Positions 1-12,864 of a DNA stretch of 64,000 nucleotides are shown piece after piece. The number at the start of each line of letters is the position of its first letter. Position 1 is the stretch's first letter. A program made the position numbers and the translations under genes. Under the pieces are notes generated by a model. The model was not told the origin of the DNA. It did not search any database and saw only the letters and a program-made list of their open reading frames with translations. This stretch comes from Ceratobasidium sp. AG-K (Eukaryota; Basidiomycota; Agaricomycetes; Cantharellales; Ceratobasidiaceae): positions 1,550,001 through 1,614,000 of the forward strand of contig JAWNGF010000009.1 in assembly GCA_037039685.1 (NCBI GenBank), read 5' to 3'.

Positions 1-2121
1 TGTCAGAAGCGATGATGGCGTCGGTGCCAATACCAGAGACAGTGGTGAAAGCGTTGGTGAAGCGTGAGACGCGGGTGCCATTGGAGTTGCGCCAGAGGAC
101 AGTGTCACCGTCGGCAGAGAGTGCGACCTTGCCACCGTAGTTATAGTCAGGCGCGCCATAGTCTTGAGACCAGGAAGCACCGGAGTCGGTCGACAAAGCA
201 ACTTGCTTGGTACCGTCGCTCGCAGAGTTGCCAATACGGACAAAGTTGGTAGGCTGTTTAGGGCGGAATTAGTCGTGAGGTGTGCTACCATGTAGAAATA
301 ACCAACCTTGTTACCCGCAAAGTCGAGATCAACGACGGATGCCCAGCGAGGAGTGACGAACATGGTCTTGGGAGCGGTGTTAAAGTCAGAGTGGACGAAT
401 CCTCCAACGTCGTAGACACCAGAAAGTAGGTTAGGGCCAGTGGGAGGAGATACGAGGCTCTGCACGGCGGTTTCTTCGATGCCGTCAGCGAGAGACTTGA
501 GGGTGATGTTGTGGGTGGTGTCCCACTTGGTAAGGTCACGACCACCATAGACGGTAAGACCGGTGCCGTACAGCCAGTGGTCGGAATCGAAGGGATCAAT
601 CGAAAGCGATTCCATCATCCAACCAATCTGCTTGGTTTCGGTGCTGTCGGTAACAGAGATCCAGGGTGCCAAGGAGGTATCGTACTTGTAGTAGCGGTTC
701 TAGTTGGCATGCAATTAATATCATGAGACGAACTTAAATCACGAGTTTGAATCACCATGCTAGGATACGAAGCCCAGTCCCAGAGCTTAGACCAGGTCGC
801 ACCACCATTGGTAGAGCGGAAGATTTGACCATCGGGCCACCATGAGTTAACAGCGGCCACCATGAGAGTACCGGGCTTCAGGAGATCGACCGAAAGGCCA
901 CCAAAGCCAAAGTAGAGGTCGCTGCCGGTGACGGGCGTAATATCGACCCAGGTGCCGTTGGCAATGAAGTATTTGTATACAGCACCGGTCGTGCCATCGT
1001 ATGGCCCGGCGTTGTTGTTGTATGTGACGTACAAAGTCTTGTCCGAGGGAGAGAGAACACCACGGTGGGGCATGAATGTGGTGTTCTGGCCAGCAACCGC
1101 AGACCCTGAGTGAATCGTTAGGGTATGTTAAAGGTAGTTTAGATGTGTTTTCTTACAGGTAGCGCCGGCGTCGTTCGCACGAAGACCGAGGCAGCGCCAG
1201 TATTGGCGACACCCACGAAAATACGAGGAGTGGCGGTACCAGAGCTTCCAGAGGTATTGTCGAAAGTGATCCAAGCGATGCCAACTTTGTCATTGTTATA
1301 ACCGTTGGGGTCGCTAGCATCGGGGATGTACGTGCCTAAGCTTGTCTTTAGATATTATCCAATGGTCGGTTTGAGGAAACGTACCAGTATTGGTGAAGCT
1401 GGTAACCTTCGACCAGGTAACACCATAGTCCGTTGACTTGTACAATCCGTTACCACTGCGAGCACCAAAGTACAGAATGGAGTTCTTGTTCGGGTCAACT
1501 GCGAGACGCTGAGCGATTACATTCAAGTTAACAAAATTCCAACGAGCTTTTGGGGATAATCTCACCTCTCCAAGACCGCGTCCAGGCATATTACCGCCAA
1601 CCTTGAAAGGAAGTACGGTACTGGCCCAGGTCTTTCCGTAATCAGTCGAACGCATAATCTGACCATTGTTGGGATCCCAGCTGTTAGTATACATGCCAGT
1701 GGCAATGTATACACGCTTAGTGTCGACGGGGTCGGTTGCTTGACACCGATGAGGTTAGAAATAATAGATGTGAGTCATCGTAATGGCGCCCACCCAATGC
1801 ATCGACTCCCCAGTAGTTCCAGTGTGAGTTGTCCGCGAAGTCAGTCAACGCGGTCCAGGTGTCGTCCGCATTGAGCTTGTAAAGTCCACCGATATCGGTA
1901 CGCGCATATGCGAGCCCTTTCTCCGTGGGATTGAAGACAATACCTGGAAATATTTTAAGAAAACCATGCATATGATACTACTCAATTATCTTACCTGGCA
2001 CAAACCCTCCTCCGCCTCCAATCTTTACGCTTTTATAGGTGTATGCTTGGGTAGAAGTTGCCGCACTAGCAAAAGGGATAACTGCCACAAGGGCAGCAGC
2101 CAGGGATAAAGGGCCGACCAT
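1..2121 (-). CDS. GH74 xyloglucanase, secreted, 3' end cut by window edge
   Basis: This is the N-terminal part of a secreted GH74 endo-xyloglucanase, a beta-propeller enzyme that cleaves the xyloglucan of plant walls. The start at 2121 gives a signal peptide (MVGPLSLAAALVAVIPFASA) followed by the typical opening KIGGGGFVPG and RTDIGGLYK. Visible exons include 1995-2121, 1794-1943 and 1566-1738, joined in frame by GT-AG introns of about 50 bp. Asp-box (BNR) signatures recur, for example STDYGKTW, STDYGVTW and STNGGATW. Further on come QIGWMMESLSIDPFDSDHW and GIEETAVQSLVSPP, both characteristic of GH74. The C-terminal propeller and any CBM1 lie beyond position 1. No lesion was seen. The family assignment is firm; substrate and reducing-end or endo mode are inferred from the family only. 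Confidence 0.93.
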
Positions 2122-3584
2122 GCTGCCAAACGAGCGCAGAAAAATCGAGAACTTGGGTTATAGAGACAGCAGCTCGAGCAAGTTTATACTCCAGCGAACG
2201 GTGGTAATTCAACCGGTCGGTTGGAAAGTCTGTAAATAGCATGCTGCCTGGTATTTCCATGTCGCGACCGGTACACCGAGCACTCCCCGATAAATCTACA
2301 TCCAGCCTCATTTCGTTCGTCCACGGTATTTTGAGCTGCCTATAATTTCACAAGGAGAACATTCAGTTTACTATTACACGCGCAATATAGTGATACGAAC
2401 CAACTACCTATGTTATTCGGTCTCCTCGCAACCTACGCCGACAAAACTCCTTTACTGAGCTTCGGCACAAGCCCCAGTAAGGTGCCGAAGCTGCTCCGGC
2501 GAGAGTCATATGATTGGCTTGCCTCAAGCGCGCATTCCAAGAACGGGAGTTCGTGATTAATGAACCGTGCGTGTAGTAAAGCCCATTAAGGCAAATTAGT
2601 TTCTAATTGTTGCCGGCGAACCGCCAACTGGGCCAGCAGCCTAATCGCGAGTTCCGAAAGTGCCGCATGTGACGGGCTTAGCGAGCCACGCAATTTCGGA
2701 CGTGAGCAAATTAGACGAAACGACCGAGAGGCGAGATGAAGTTAGAGACATTCTTCCGATCCAGACATGACTTGAGAGCCCCCGAGGCCAGCTGTCGAAG
2801 CCCACTGATCGTTGTTTGCAACTTCCAGCTCGCGTGCTTGTCGCGTGACACATCACGTAAGATCAGATTTGCCAATGAGCCTACCGAACTCCCACGGCGT
2901 CAACAGCGTCAATCAAGGCGTCAAACCTAGCAGTCTAACCACGCCCGGGTCTCAATAACAGCTATATAACGATACTCGCGAGATATCTGACGGAATAATA
3001 ACACTCGAAGGTGAACTAGCAATGAACCATTCTAAAGTCGTGCTATCAATTTGGCTTACGTTCGTATGATAAGTGTATTTACACTGACTTGGCATACAAG
3101 TAAGAAGAACGTTCATTATACAATTAAGGTTTTCGCCTATGAAGCTAATCCGTCCGCGTATTTTTCTGATAAAAGGGGATTGACGTGCCAAGATGTCGCG
3201 GAGAAATGACCTTCAGCATCCAGCGGTTGCATCGATTAGATATGAGCGGCTCCGACAGCATATATGTCAAGGGCTGAGTAGCTATCACATGACTCTGTAT
3301 ATTCCCATGAGAGTATCCGTTCATGTATCAGCCGGACATTACTGCTTGAGTTTGAATCGACCTTTGAGGCCTTGCTCGATGAGCGACGCGCGTGGACGCA
3401 CGTGTTCCGCCGGACATTTTACTGTGGTAAATCCAACATAATGGCTTTCACTATTTGAGCGCATACACCCAATTTACGCATTCATCAAACACACCGGATA
3501 GTTGAATCCGAGCCTTCCCGCCGAACGAGGGATAACTCTCAACCACATCTTATTCATAGTATCGCTACATATATAGTTTCAAGT
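2122..3584. other. intergenic, no gene seen
   Basis: The stretch lies between the start of the GH74 gene and the stop of the DAHP synthase gene. It contains only short open frames with no recognisable protein features. It must hold the GH74 promoter near 2122-2400, but no clear TATA element was identified there. Confidence 0.5.
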
Positions 3585-5256
<1,672 letters not shown>

Positions 5257-5309
5257 GGCAAGAGATGTCTAGGGGGACTCTAGCGTAATGTTATAGAGGA
5301 GTTTTCCCG

Positions 5310-5316
5310 CCAATCA
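5310..5316 (+). promoter_or_regulatory. CCAAT-type element in shared divergent promoter
   Basis: The sequence CCAATCA lies in the 248-bp gap between the DAHP synthase start (5256, minus strand) and the eIF3i start (5505, plus strand). It sits about 55 bp from the DAHP synthase ATG. CCAAT boxes bind the HAP/CBF complex in fungi; function here is inferred from position only. Confidence 0.4.
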
Positions 5317-5504
5317 GCGGCTCGGTAAAGTTTTGACTGTCGTCGGACTCGTTCGGTTGGAGCCATCAATCTGGCTATCCTCATCCGTAAATTAGGCTGA
5401 TGTAACGCGGGCGCTTACCCCAGGAACCCTGATCACTGGATCACATTTTTACTTCGAACCACCTTTCCTCTATCCTTTGATATTACATATTTCTCTTGCC
5501 GTCC

Positions 5505-7048
5505 ATGGTATGCACTGACGCGTGAATCCAGTGGCCTTTCACTTATGTTTGCCATGTAGCGACCAATTCTCCTTCAAGGTAACCCATTTGGATTGGTGCT
5601 CATTGTTTGATCTGATACATTGACCATGTAGGCCACGAGCGTTCGCTCACACAAATCAAGTACAATGCAGAGGGTGATCTGCTGTTCTCAGCATCCAAAG
5701 GTATAATAATTTATGGATCCTCTTCTCAAAGCAGATTCACCGTATCTCTTTCGTAGATCATGTCATCAATGTCTGGTACACCCACAATGGGGAGCGAGTT
5801 GGGACATACAATGGTCACAATGGATCCGTCTGGACAGTGGATGTTGACTGTAAGTTCAACCTCCCCTCAAAATTAATACCTTAGGGCCTGAAAACTTCAT
5901 GTCTGAACAGCACAATCACGATTCCTTCTCTCTGGTGCAGCGGACAATATGATGAAGCTCTGGGAAGCCTCGACCGGAAAGTGTCTCTACACATGGGAGT
6001 TCCCGACCGCTGTAAAACGCGTTGCATGGAGTGAAGACGACAAACAAATACTTTGCGTGACAGAGCAGCGAATGGGCTTCCAGGTAAGTTCCGATGGGCT
6101 GAATATGGTGTGCTTGGTGTTTATGTTTGGTTAGGGTGCTATCCGTGTCTTTAATGTCAACCGGGAAGATCCCACAAACCGTTCGTCTTCGCCATTCTCT
6201 CTACTTCACGAACTGATGTACCCCTGTTGTTAGAGGAAGCTGAACCGTACTCGGAATTCAATCCTATCGGGTCAAAGGCTACTGTGGCTGCGTTCTCGTA
6301 CACGAACGACACCATTATTACTGGTCCGTCGCTCCTTACCCAATTTGATATGTCGGACTAACCCAATTATTAGGCCACGAATCAGGCAAGGTCGCTGCGT
6401 TCGACGTTAAATCTGGCGAAGAGATTATGACGAACCAGCGCGCGCATTTGGAACTCGTTACAGATTTGCAGCTCTCGTTGGATCGTACATATTTCATCAC
6501 GAGTAGCAAAGACAAGACTGCCAAGGTACGTATTCCCAGCTTCACGACTCTAATTTCTCAATTTATGGATTTATGGTATAGCTCCATGAAACAAAAACGC
6601 TCAACGTACTGAAAAACTATGCGACCGATGGTCCTCTAAACAGCGCTGCCATTGCTCCTCTGAGACCATACGTAAGTTCGTTTAGTCGGCCAGGCTAGGC
6701 ATCGCTCATCCTCTCATTACGCCAGATCCTAGTTGGCGGAGGCCAAGAAGCCATGAACGTTACTACCACATCCGCTCGGCAAGGAAAGTTCGAAACTCGA
6801 TTCTGGCATAAGATTTTCGAAGAAGAAGTTGGGCGTGTGAAGGGACATTTCGGGCCCATTAATACGTTAGTTATACCGCACCTAGCTCTTTCCTTCTGTT
6901 GATATCTTCCCGACTTAGGATCGCCGTACATCCCGCCGGTATTCAATACGCGTCCGGAGGAGAAGATGGCTTTGTCAGGTTGCATTCATATGACGAGAGC
7001 TATTTCAAGGCTCGACCATATGGTGATCTTGGTGAGCCGGATGAGTAG
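5505..7048 (+). CDS. eukaryotic translation initiation factor 3 subunit i (eIF3i, TIF34-like WD40 protein)
   Basis: It is a seven-bladed WD40 subunit of eIF3, which recruits mRNA and initiator tRNA to the 40S subunit. The ATG at 5505-5507 is followed at once by an intron (5508-5559), then a 19-nt exon (5560-5578), giving [19 protein letters not shown]. That is the exact N-terminal pattern of eIF3i. Later exons give [60 protein letters not shown] and [20 protein letters not shown]. The C-terminal part is [49 protein letters not shown] and [14 protein letters not shown], with the stop at 7046-7048. The length agrees with the family. The first exon contributes only the initiator codon, so an automated call could easily miss the true start. 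Confidence 0.95.
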
Positions 7049-7910
7049 GAGTTGCGCGGGTTTAAGTCGTTGCTTGTATAATCTATGAATTGATTTTTGA
7101 ATTAGACTTTTTGCGAGGCTATCCATGGTAGATCCCAAGCCTAAGCTAAGCTACAGCTAATTGTTCGGTCTATCATTCGAAGAGACGAAGTATTAGCATC
7201 ACACCTGCTCAATCTCTTAAATTACTGCTATAATCGCACCATCCAGAGCAGTTGAAGTATCATTCCAACATCATCCAACGAGAACGTTCAATGGAGCCCG
7301 CCTAACATTTTAGGTCTTCATGGGACATTACGCTTCCGTGATATGCCATAGGAAAGCCCATGATAGGGAATATGGTGATTGGTTCTTTAGCTTAGGCGTG
7401 TTCTTATATATACCGTAAGCAGTGTGTTGAGTTAGGCATCTCTGCGAGGCTAATGTCGCCATAAGAAGCCACTATATTGCTCTAAAATCACGTAACCTTG
7501 GCTCATAGGAAGAGCGCCGATTAGTGGCAACGGTGATGGCCCATATGTCGCACATCAATCAAGTAGGATGCTGTGCATCTTCTAATGAGGTCGTAGATCT
7601 AAACTACCTATCGTCTGCTGCCACAAGTTTTCTATCTCCGAGTCTGATTGTGCGGACGCGTGATCTCATAAAAAGTGCTTTAAAATCTCAAGCCCGTGGG
7701 ACCATTGACCTACAGAAGCGCATCTCAGCCTGTCGACTGCTTGTTATTATGTTTCAAAACGGACGATGCATCCCGACTTCGGAGCTTCCAAACTACCATA
7801 GGCTTCCGAGAAGCTTGTTGGGCGGCGATAGCTCCACCGCCACGTCATCCCATAGTATATAATGACCTATCTGTGTGAATTGTTGCTCGTCTCACGCTCC
7901 TATATCCACC
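7049..7910. other. intergenic, PEBP gene promoter at right end
   Basis: No gene is supported here. Open frames at 7524-7862 have no recognisable features and overlap the promoter of the next gene. The right end carries a TATA box (listed separately). Confidence 0.5.
7856..7862 (+). promoter_or_regulatory. TATA box of the PEBP-family gene
   Basis: TATATAA lies 49 bp upstream of the ATG at 7911, a normal spacing for a TATA-directed fungal promoter with a short leader. Confidence 0.55.
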
Positions 7911-8692
7911 ATGGTCAGACTCAGCCTCCTGTCTCTATTGTCCTTGGGTAGCGCTGCTTCAGCCCTCGCATCTCCGCATGTGAAATACCCTACTTTGGCC
8001 GAAGTAAAAGAGAAGTTTTACTCTGAAGGTGTTGTTCCCGATGTTTTGTCCTCATTCAACCCTACTGGACTTCTCTATTTGACTTTCACTGGTAACCTGT
8101 CTGATGGGACGCATGCAAAGGTCGTCCTTCCGGGGACCAGTTTTACTAGGAATGGTATGTAACCAGCCCTGAGTGGGGTGCATATTACTCATGGTTTCTC
8201 GGGTAATAGATACACTCGTTCCTCCACAGCTCTCCGTTCAAGGAGTTAAAAATGGCCCCTATGTCGTCGCTATTGTGGACCCAGATGCTCCTTCGCGAGC
8301 CAACCCCACCTCGGCTCAGATTCGGCACTTACTCGCGGCCAACGTTACTGTGTCTAAGGCGCGCTCGAGCTATGTTCCTGCTAGCTACCTGCTGAAGAAT
8401 TCGACTGCCGCCACAAATGACTATCGGCCTCCTGTGAGTTGAGAGCTCTGGTCAGAAAACTCATTTGCATAAATTTGACTTACACACCACCCAGACGCCC
8501 CCTGTCGGCTCGGGTCCCCACCGCTATGTGGCGCTGCTCTATTCCCAACCCAAGAACTTTGACATATCTTTCTTGAATGTATCGGATATCCGACTTTTTA
8601 ACATCTCCAGCTTCGCTGCACAGGCTGGACTCGGTCAACCCTTGGCTGGTACATTCTTGACCGTCGAACAAAAGAATGCAACTGGCGCCTAA
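7911..8692 (+). CDS. secreted phosphatidylethanolamine-binding protein (PEBP) family protein
   Basis: PEBP-family proteins bind anionic ligands or lipids. Yeast Tfs1 inhibits carboxypeptidase Y, and secreted fungal members are of unknown role. Three exons are joined across introns 8155-8229 and 8434-8494. The product begins with a signal peptide (MVRLSLLSLLSLGSAASALA). Family motifs include the ligand-pocket sequence VAIVDPDAPSRANP, IRHLLAANVTV in place of the usual HWL..N segment, then GSGPHRYVALLYSQP near the C-terminus. Several N-x-S/T sites fit a secreted glycoprotein. The start is supported by the TATA box 49 bp upstream. The family call is firm; the biological role is not known. Confidence 0.9.
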
Positions 8693-8938
8693 AGGGGTAT
8701 TGGTGGGGGATGTTGTAATTCATGCCATTTGCTTGTAGATTGTATGCCTAGTTTAGTCGTATGAAGTTGAAGTGACACGATGCTGGAAGATGTATGCGCT
8801 GTTACGTGTCCCAGAAAGGGAGATATCAAAACGTCTCGATCTAGAAACCAGATTACACCCACCTATTTCGCGGGGCTAGCGCAGCGTCCGAATAACCAAA
8901 AATCGCCCACTTACTTCAGGGTCTGAGATATTCCTGAT

Positions 8939-9265
8939 TTAGGTGTTCAATTTGTTAATTATTCCTACCAGGATCTGAGTGACCGATGCCAGCTTACGGT
9001 ATCGATGGGTAAAAGTCTCGCCGCGGCCGTGGAATTCCCCGTCGTCGGTTCGCTCATCAAACAGGATTCAATTTGAAGACATGACGAAGCATGTGTCGGG
9101 AGTATTCGCTAGGTATACGAAACCTCCATTGGGCAGCGCTAGTAAGCCACGTTCAAAGGACTCGAAACAGTCTCCTTGCCTGGGCTTGTAGATTGCTTTG
9201 CAGTGGTTTGAGGGCCAGCGGAGTTCTTGGACTGAACTATTCCATCGTTCGGAGGTAGTGTTCAC
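8939..9265 (-). pseudogene. possible gene remnant with an in-frame TGA
   Basis: Reading the minus strand from about 9265, a protein-like frame contains RWPSNHCKAIYKPRQGDC, FERGLLALPNGGFVYLANTP and CFVMSSN, then an in-frame TGA at 9068-9070. The same frame continues with ILFDERTDDGEFHGRGETF and HRYRKLASVTQILVGIINK to a TAA at 8939-8941. The uninterrupted, compositionally normal frame on both sides of the TGA suggests an old coding exon broken by a nonsense change. A GAATTAG just upstream could be an intron acceptor. I do not recognise the family. Chance open reading is possible. Confidence 0.35.
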
Positions 9266-9964
9266 TGGAACCTAATTCTTGTATGGGGACGATCGGATAA
9301 TTGAAAATGGTGCGTGGTTTGGGTCTAAGGCGTGAACCAAGTATGAAGGGTTGGTGACAGCACCATATTGATTGGGCAGCTAGAAATCCAACAGCGAGAA
9401 GCGGCAGTGGCCAGAGAATATCGCTGTTAAAGAACTTTGATCGAGGGCAAGCAGTGCACTCGCATACTTAGATGGTGTGCATAAAACCCGATGTGATTGC
9501 AGAGGTGACGCAGCGTGTTTGTGGTATGGTGACGAAGAAGGTAAATGCGTACCCGGCATTTATCACACGGAAATTGATGAGCCCACTGGTTGGACATATG
9601 GCTGTATTGAAAGAGATGTCATGATACGGGTATTTGACCCAAAACTCTATCAAGTTGCTAGACCTTGAGATTGTTGGAGGATTGTGGGCTCGTGTAAAAA
9701 AACCTTGCCTGCTGTGCGATATCTGTCCATTCCGATGGTTTGCCTCAGACGTGACTGCACATGCGACATGTCCCAGAAGGATTATTAGGGGCCGGCGCTG
9801 CCCAACGGTAACACGTGCATGGAATTCTTCGGTGCTGTTGGTTTCTAACCAGCAGCTGTGGGGCCAGGCCATCTGGCTGGCGGTGCAAAGGGCGAAGTCA
9901 CACAGCAAGAACGCAACGCCAAACGCACGAGGAACTAACTCTCTTCAATACCAGCGGGCAACAT
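9266..9964. other. no gene supported
   Basis: Open frames on both strands overlap each other (about 9470-9970) with no recognisable motif or splice structure. I see nothing that can be called a gene. Confidence 0.4.
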
Positions 9965-9972
9965 TATAAAAG
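9965..9972 (+). promoter_or_regulatory. strong TATA box
   Basis: TATAAAAG lies 58 bp upstream of an ATG at 10031. It is the best TATA match in this interval and the main reason for proposing a gene just downstream. Confidence 0.4.
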
Positions 9973-10030
9973 AGAGGCGCTTACCGATTGAGACGCTACC
10001 TTACAAACCCCCACAGCTTCAATCCGGTTA

Positions 10031-10285
10031 ATGGGCAAACCTTCTCTTCCTATTTCGTCAGTACCTAAAGCTGAACGCACACAGTGAGTCTAGACCATTC
10101 AACCATGTTCCCGTTATAGTGAGCTCACGGCCTGAATAATCAGCCCACGAGCAGGCGCGGCTCAGCCGATTCGTCAAAATATCCCAGAAGTAACCACCGC
10201 CGATGTACCCTCTGGCACCCGTTCAACTCGTCCCAGGCGAGCGCGAGGAGGCGTTGCACAAGGAGATCCATTGGGCCAGTATTAA
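10031..10285 (+). CDS. tentative small two-exon hypothetical gene
   Basis: An ATG at 10031 downstream of a TATAAAAG box opens MGKPSLPISSVPKAERT, followed by a good donor (GTGAGT at 10084) and an acceptor ending at 10143. Exon 2 then reads PRAGAAQPIRQNIPEV and ends at a TAA at 10283-10285, giving about 64 residues. The product is basic and low in complexity. A different frame of exon 2 starting at ATG 10205 reads MYPLAPVQLVPGEREEAL and could splice at the GTAGGC following AATCAAAG, so the true model is uncertain. I recognise no family. The call rests on the promoter and splice signals only. Confidence 0.25.
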
Positions 10286-11149
10286 TCAAAGGGTAGGCTA
10301 TCCTTCCACCCGTGACAGCCGGTCCGAGCTGATCTTGGCTACCATTTCAGGCAGGGAGTAAAAGCGTGCCATCAAGTGTACATAATTTCAGCCTTGTCTT
10401 ATTCGCAAGCAAATATAGTTCAGCGCCTCCGTTTAAGTTGATACTCCGCAGAGATAGAATTAGGGCCAATTGAGTGAGACCAGAGATCGAGCAACAAGAA
10501 CGTCGGACGCAAGAGGTAGGATTGACCCTGTCGGAAGGAATCTGCACCGAGGGACCACATCTCTCGCACACATGGTCAGCGACACTACTAAGCGTGAACC
10601 TAATCTAGATTATGCATCGATCAACGGCCAATAAATTGCCACCACAGCCAAGAGAAGGAATGAGGATTCAAAATAGCGGGTCAAGGAGTCGTCAACAATT
10701 TTGGACGTACGTGAAGGCGAACTCGCGAATTAACCAAGATACTGTTGTGAAAAGGTAAGGTGGCTGGTTGGTTGCTGATTCAGGAAGGAGTGAGTGTCAT
10801 GAGACGTCGCCTAGAAGTAAAAAGTTCTGGGAGGGTACGAGGTCCAGCAAGTCCTTGGGTACGTGGTGTCGTACGAGCAGGCGAAGTATCATGTGACTAA
10901 GGAAAACTGGGAGACGAGCGCGCGTCAACGAGAGACGCCAGCCTGAAACAAGCCTCTGGAACTGCGATGAGATCCGGCTTTCTGACTCTTTGAACAGCCA
11001 GTGAACAGAATAACGCCAACATGCTATTTGCTATATACAAGAGTTAACCGTAGGGTATATTGTACTCATTACATTACTCCATTGACACAGTAGCAGGAAG
11101 GTACGTTAGGCTGAGCCCAGGGAACAGGTTCATGCCGTTCGCTATCAAG
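10286..11149. other. no gene supported
   Basis: Only short open frames without recognisable features occur between the tentative small gene and the stop codon of the hydrolase gene at 11150. Confidence 0.4.
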
Positions 11150-12690
11150 TCAACCACGTCCAACACTCCAACCAATCACGTCGATAACACCTTCAATCGT
11201 ATTGATTCCGTTGTGTTCGCCCCAAGTGGTCTCAAGGAATGTCACGCTTCCCATGCCGTCCTCCCTCGAGAACGAACTAATCTTACCGAGACCGTTCACC
11301 TCCTTTATGGTTATCAGCTCATCTCGGCGGGTCTTCCGCTCCCGTAGGGATTTGCCGAATTCTTCGTGAGAAACCTTTCCTGTGAGTACGTCTTGGGCAT
11401 CGAAAGGAAGGGCGGGAAGCAGCGACTCGAGTAAAGAATCAAAAAGTACTTGGGAATGGGTGACGGGGATGTCCCAATCGTCCGTTGCGTGGATGATTGT
11501 AATTGGGCATTTGATATCCTAAGCAACGTATTAGATGAGGTTAACTGGATACTATTAGGCGACTTGCGTTTATCACAGAAAGGGTGTTAAATTGGTGCCT
11601 CAAGAACTTCATGACGAATGCTGTTAAGTGTATTAGAATATGTGCTAGGTGTGAATAGTAGGACATACGAAAGATAAATTTAAACTTTTGGAGTGGCTGA
11701 AGGATCGGTAGCTTTCCTCCAAGATTGTATGTCTCGAGAAGGGTTGCGATTGACGAATAAGGCGCTAACAGGACGACGCCTCTTGGAGAGATCCCTATGG
11801 TTTGTCTCAGTTGATAGTATGCATGCGGCGCTATTAGCACTCACCTTCTTCTGCCAACTCGGAGGCCAATCCAGCCGAAACCCCAGTGCCCAAGCTCTGT
11901 CCAACCACAGTGATATCGCCTTCATTCGCTCCGTTTTCCACCAACCAGTCCCAAGCGGCCCGTGCATCCAAGTACAATCCTTGTTCCGATGGCGTTCCAT
12001 CGGAGTCTCCAAATCCGCGGTAGTCAATAGCAAGTACGTTGGCATTGAGTCGTGAGGTTATCGCTGAATACAGTCGCGTTCGAAGGGAGAATGCGCGAGT
12101 CATCGCATTTCCATGAAAGAAGAGTACAGTTGGGTATGTGCTGAGCGCATCGGGGAGTAGTGAAGAGAGTGTGTATCTAATTGAAGGGAAATCGTTGAGA
12201 GGGGGCACGTAGAGCGTGGGATGCAGCAGTCGAACCTTTCCTCGTCAAGGGCATCGAAGCCGCTTTTTACCGGAGGTTGCAGCCTCAGGTGCTTCTGGTA
12301 AAATCCGTCGGCAGCTACGAACCATGCCCCTAACCTGACATCATCCGATGTGGTGATGTTGAGGTTGAGAGTTTTCCCAGCTGGAAGGTCCCGTTATCAT
12401 GTCAGAGATAAGGAGGCGCATCTGCAGCGAGCACGACTTACGAGCTAGCCCATAGAGCTCCGGAGTATCATATTTAGCATTCCGGGGGAATCTGAGCGCA
12501 TGCATGTATATAGCGCTATTCCAAAGTCAACAAAGTCAGTGGCATCGATCAAGAATGGAACCGAGATAACATACTGCCGTTGAAAGCCCGGCGTCAATAA
12601 GAGAATTATGAATCCCGCATAAATTCCGCCGAGGTATATCAGAAACGTATGGGCTCTCTTAAGAAAGCCCTGGTTCCCAGAGCCCGCCAT
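11150..12690 (-). CDS. ABHD12/ABHD13-like membrane-anchored alpha/beta hydrolase
   Basis: This is a serine hydrolase of the ABHD12/13 type; the animal members act on lysophospholipids or monoacylglycerol. The start at 12690 gives MAGSGNQGFLKRAHTFLIYL leading into one N-terminal membrane segment (LGGIYAGFIILLLTPGFQRQ). Several short exons splice in frame. The core has PTVLFFHGNAMTRAFS (oxyanion region), VLAIDYRGFGDSDGTPSEQG, the nucleophile elbow VVGQSLGTG, GVVLLAPYSSIATLLETYNL, an acid loop TIIHATDDWDIPVTHSQ and the terminal histidine in WGEHNGIN. All three catalytic positions (Ser, Asp, His) are therefore present. The stop is at 11150-11152. The gene is followed on the same strand by eIF2D, 175 bp away. 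The exact substrate is unknown. Confidence 0.88.
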
Positions 12691-12864
12691 GGTTATCAAG
12701 GTGGTTGAAGAAGAAAGGATTCAAGCGTGGTATTGTCACGTCACATGATAGGCGATTAGTCAGCGTGGCCTCGTGCGTGTAAATAAATTCATTTATTCAA
12801 GAATAGAAACCTATGTTTATGAGTACACCGTCCAGGGTAGGGGTATCTATACGCTCAGTGATAT

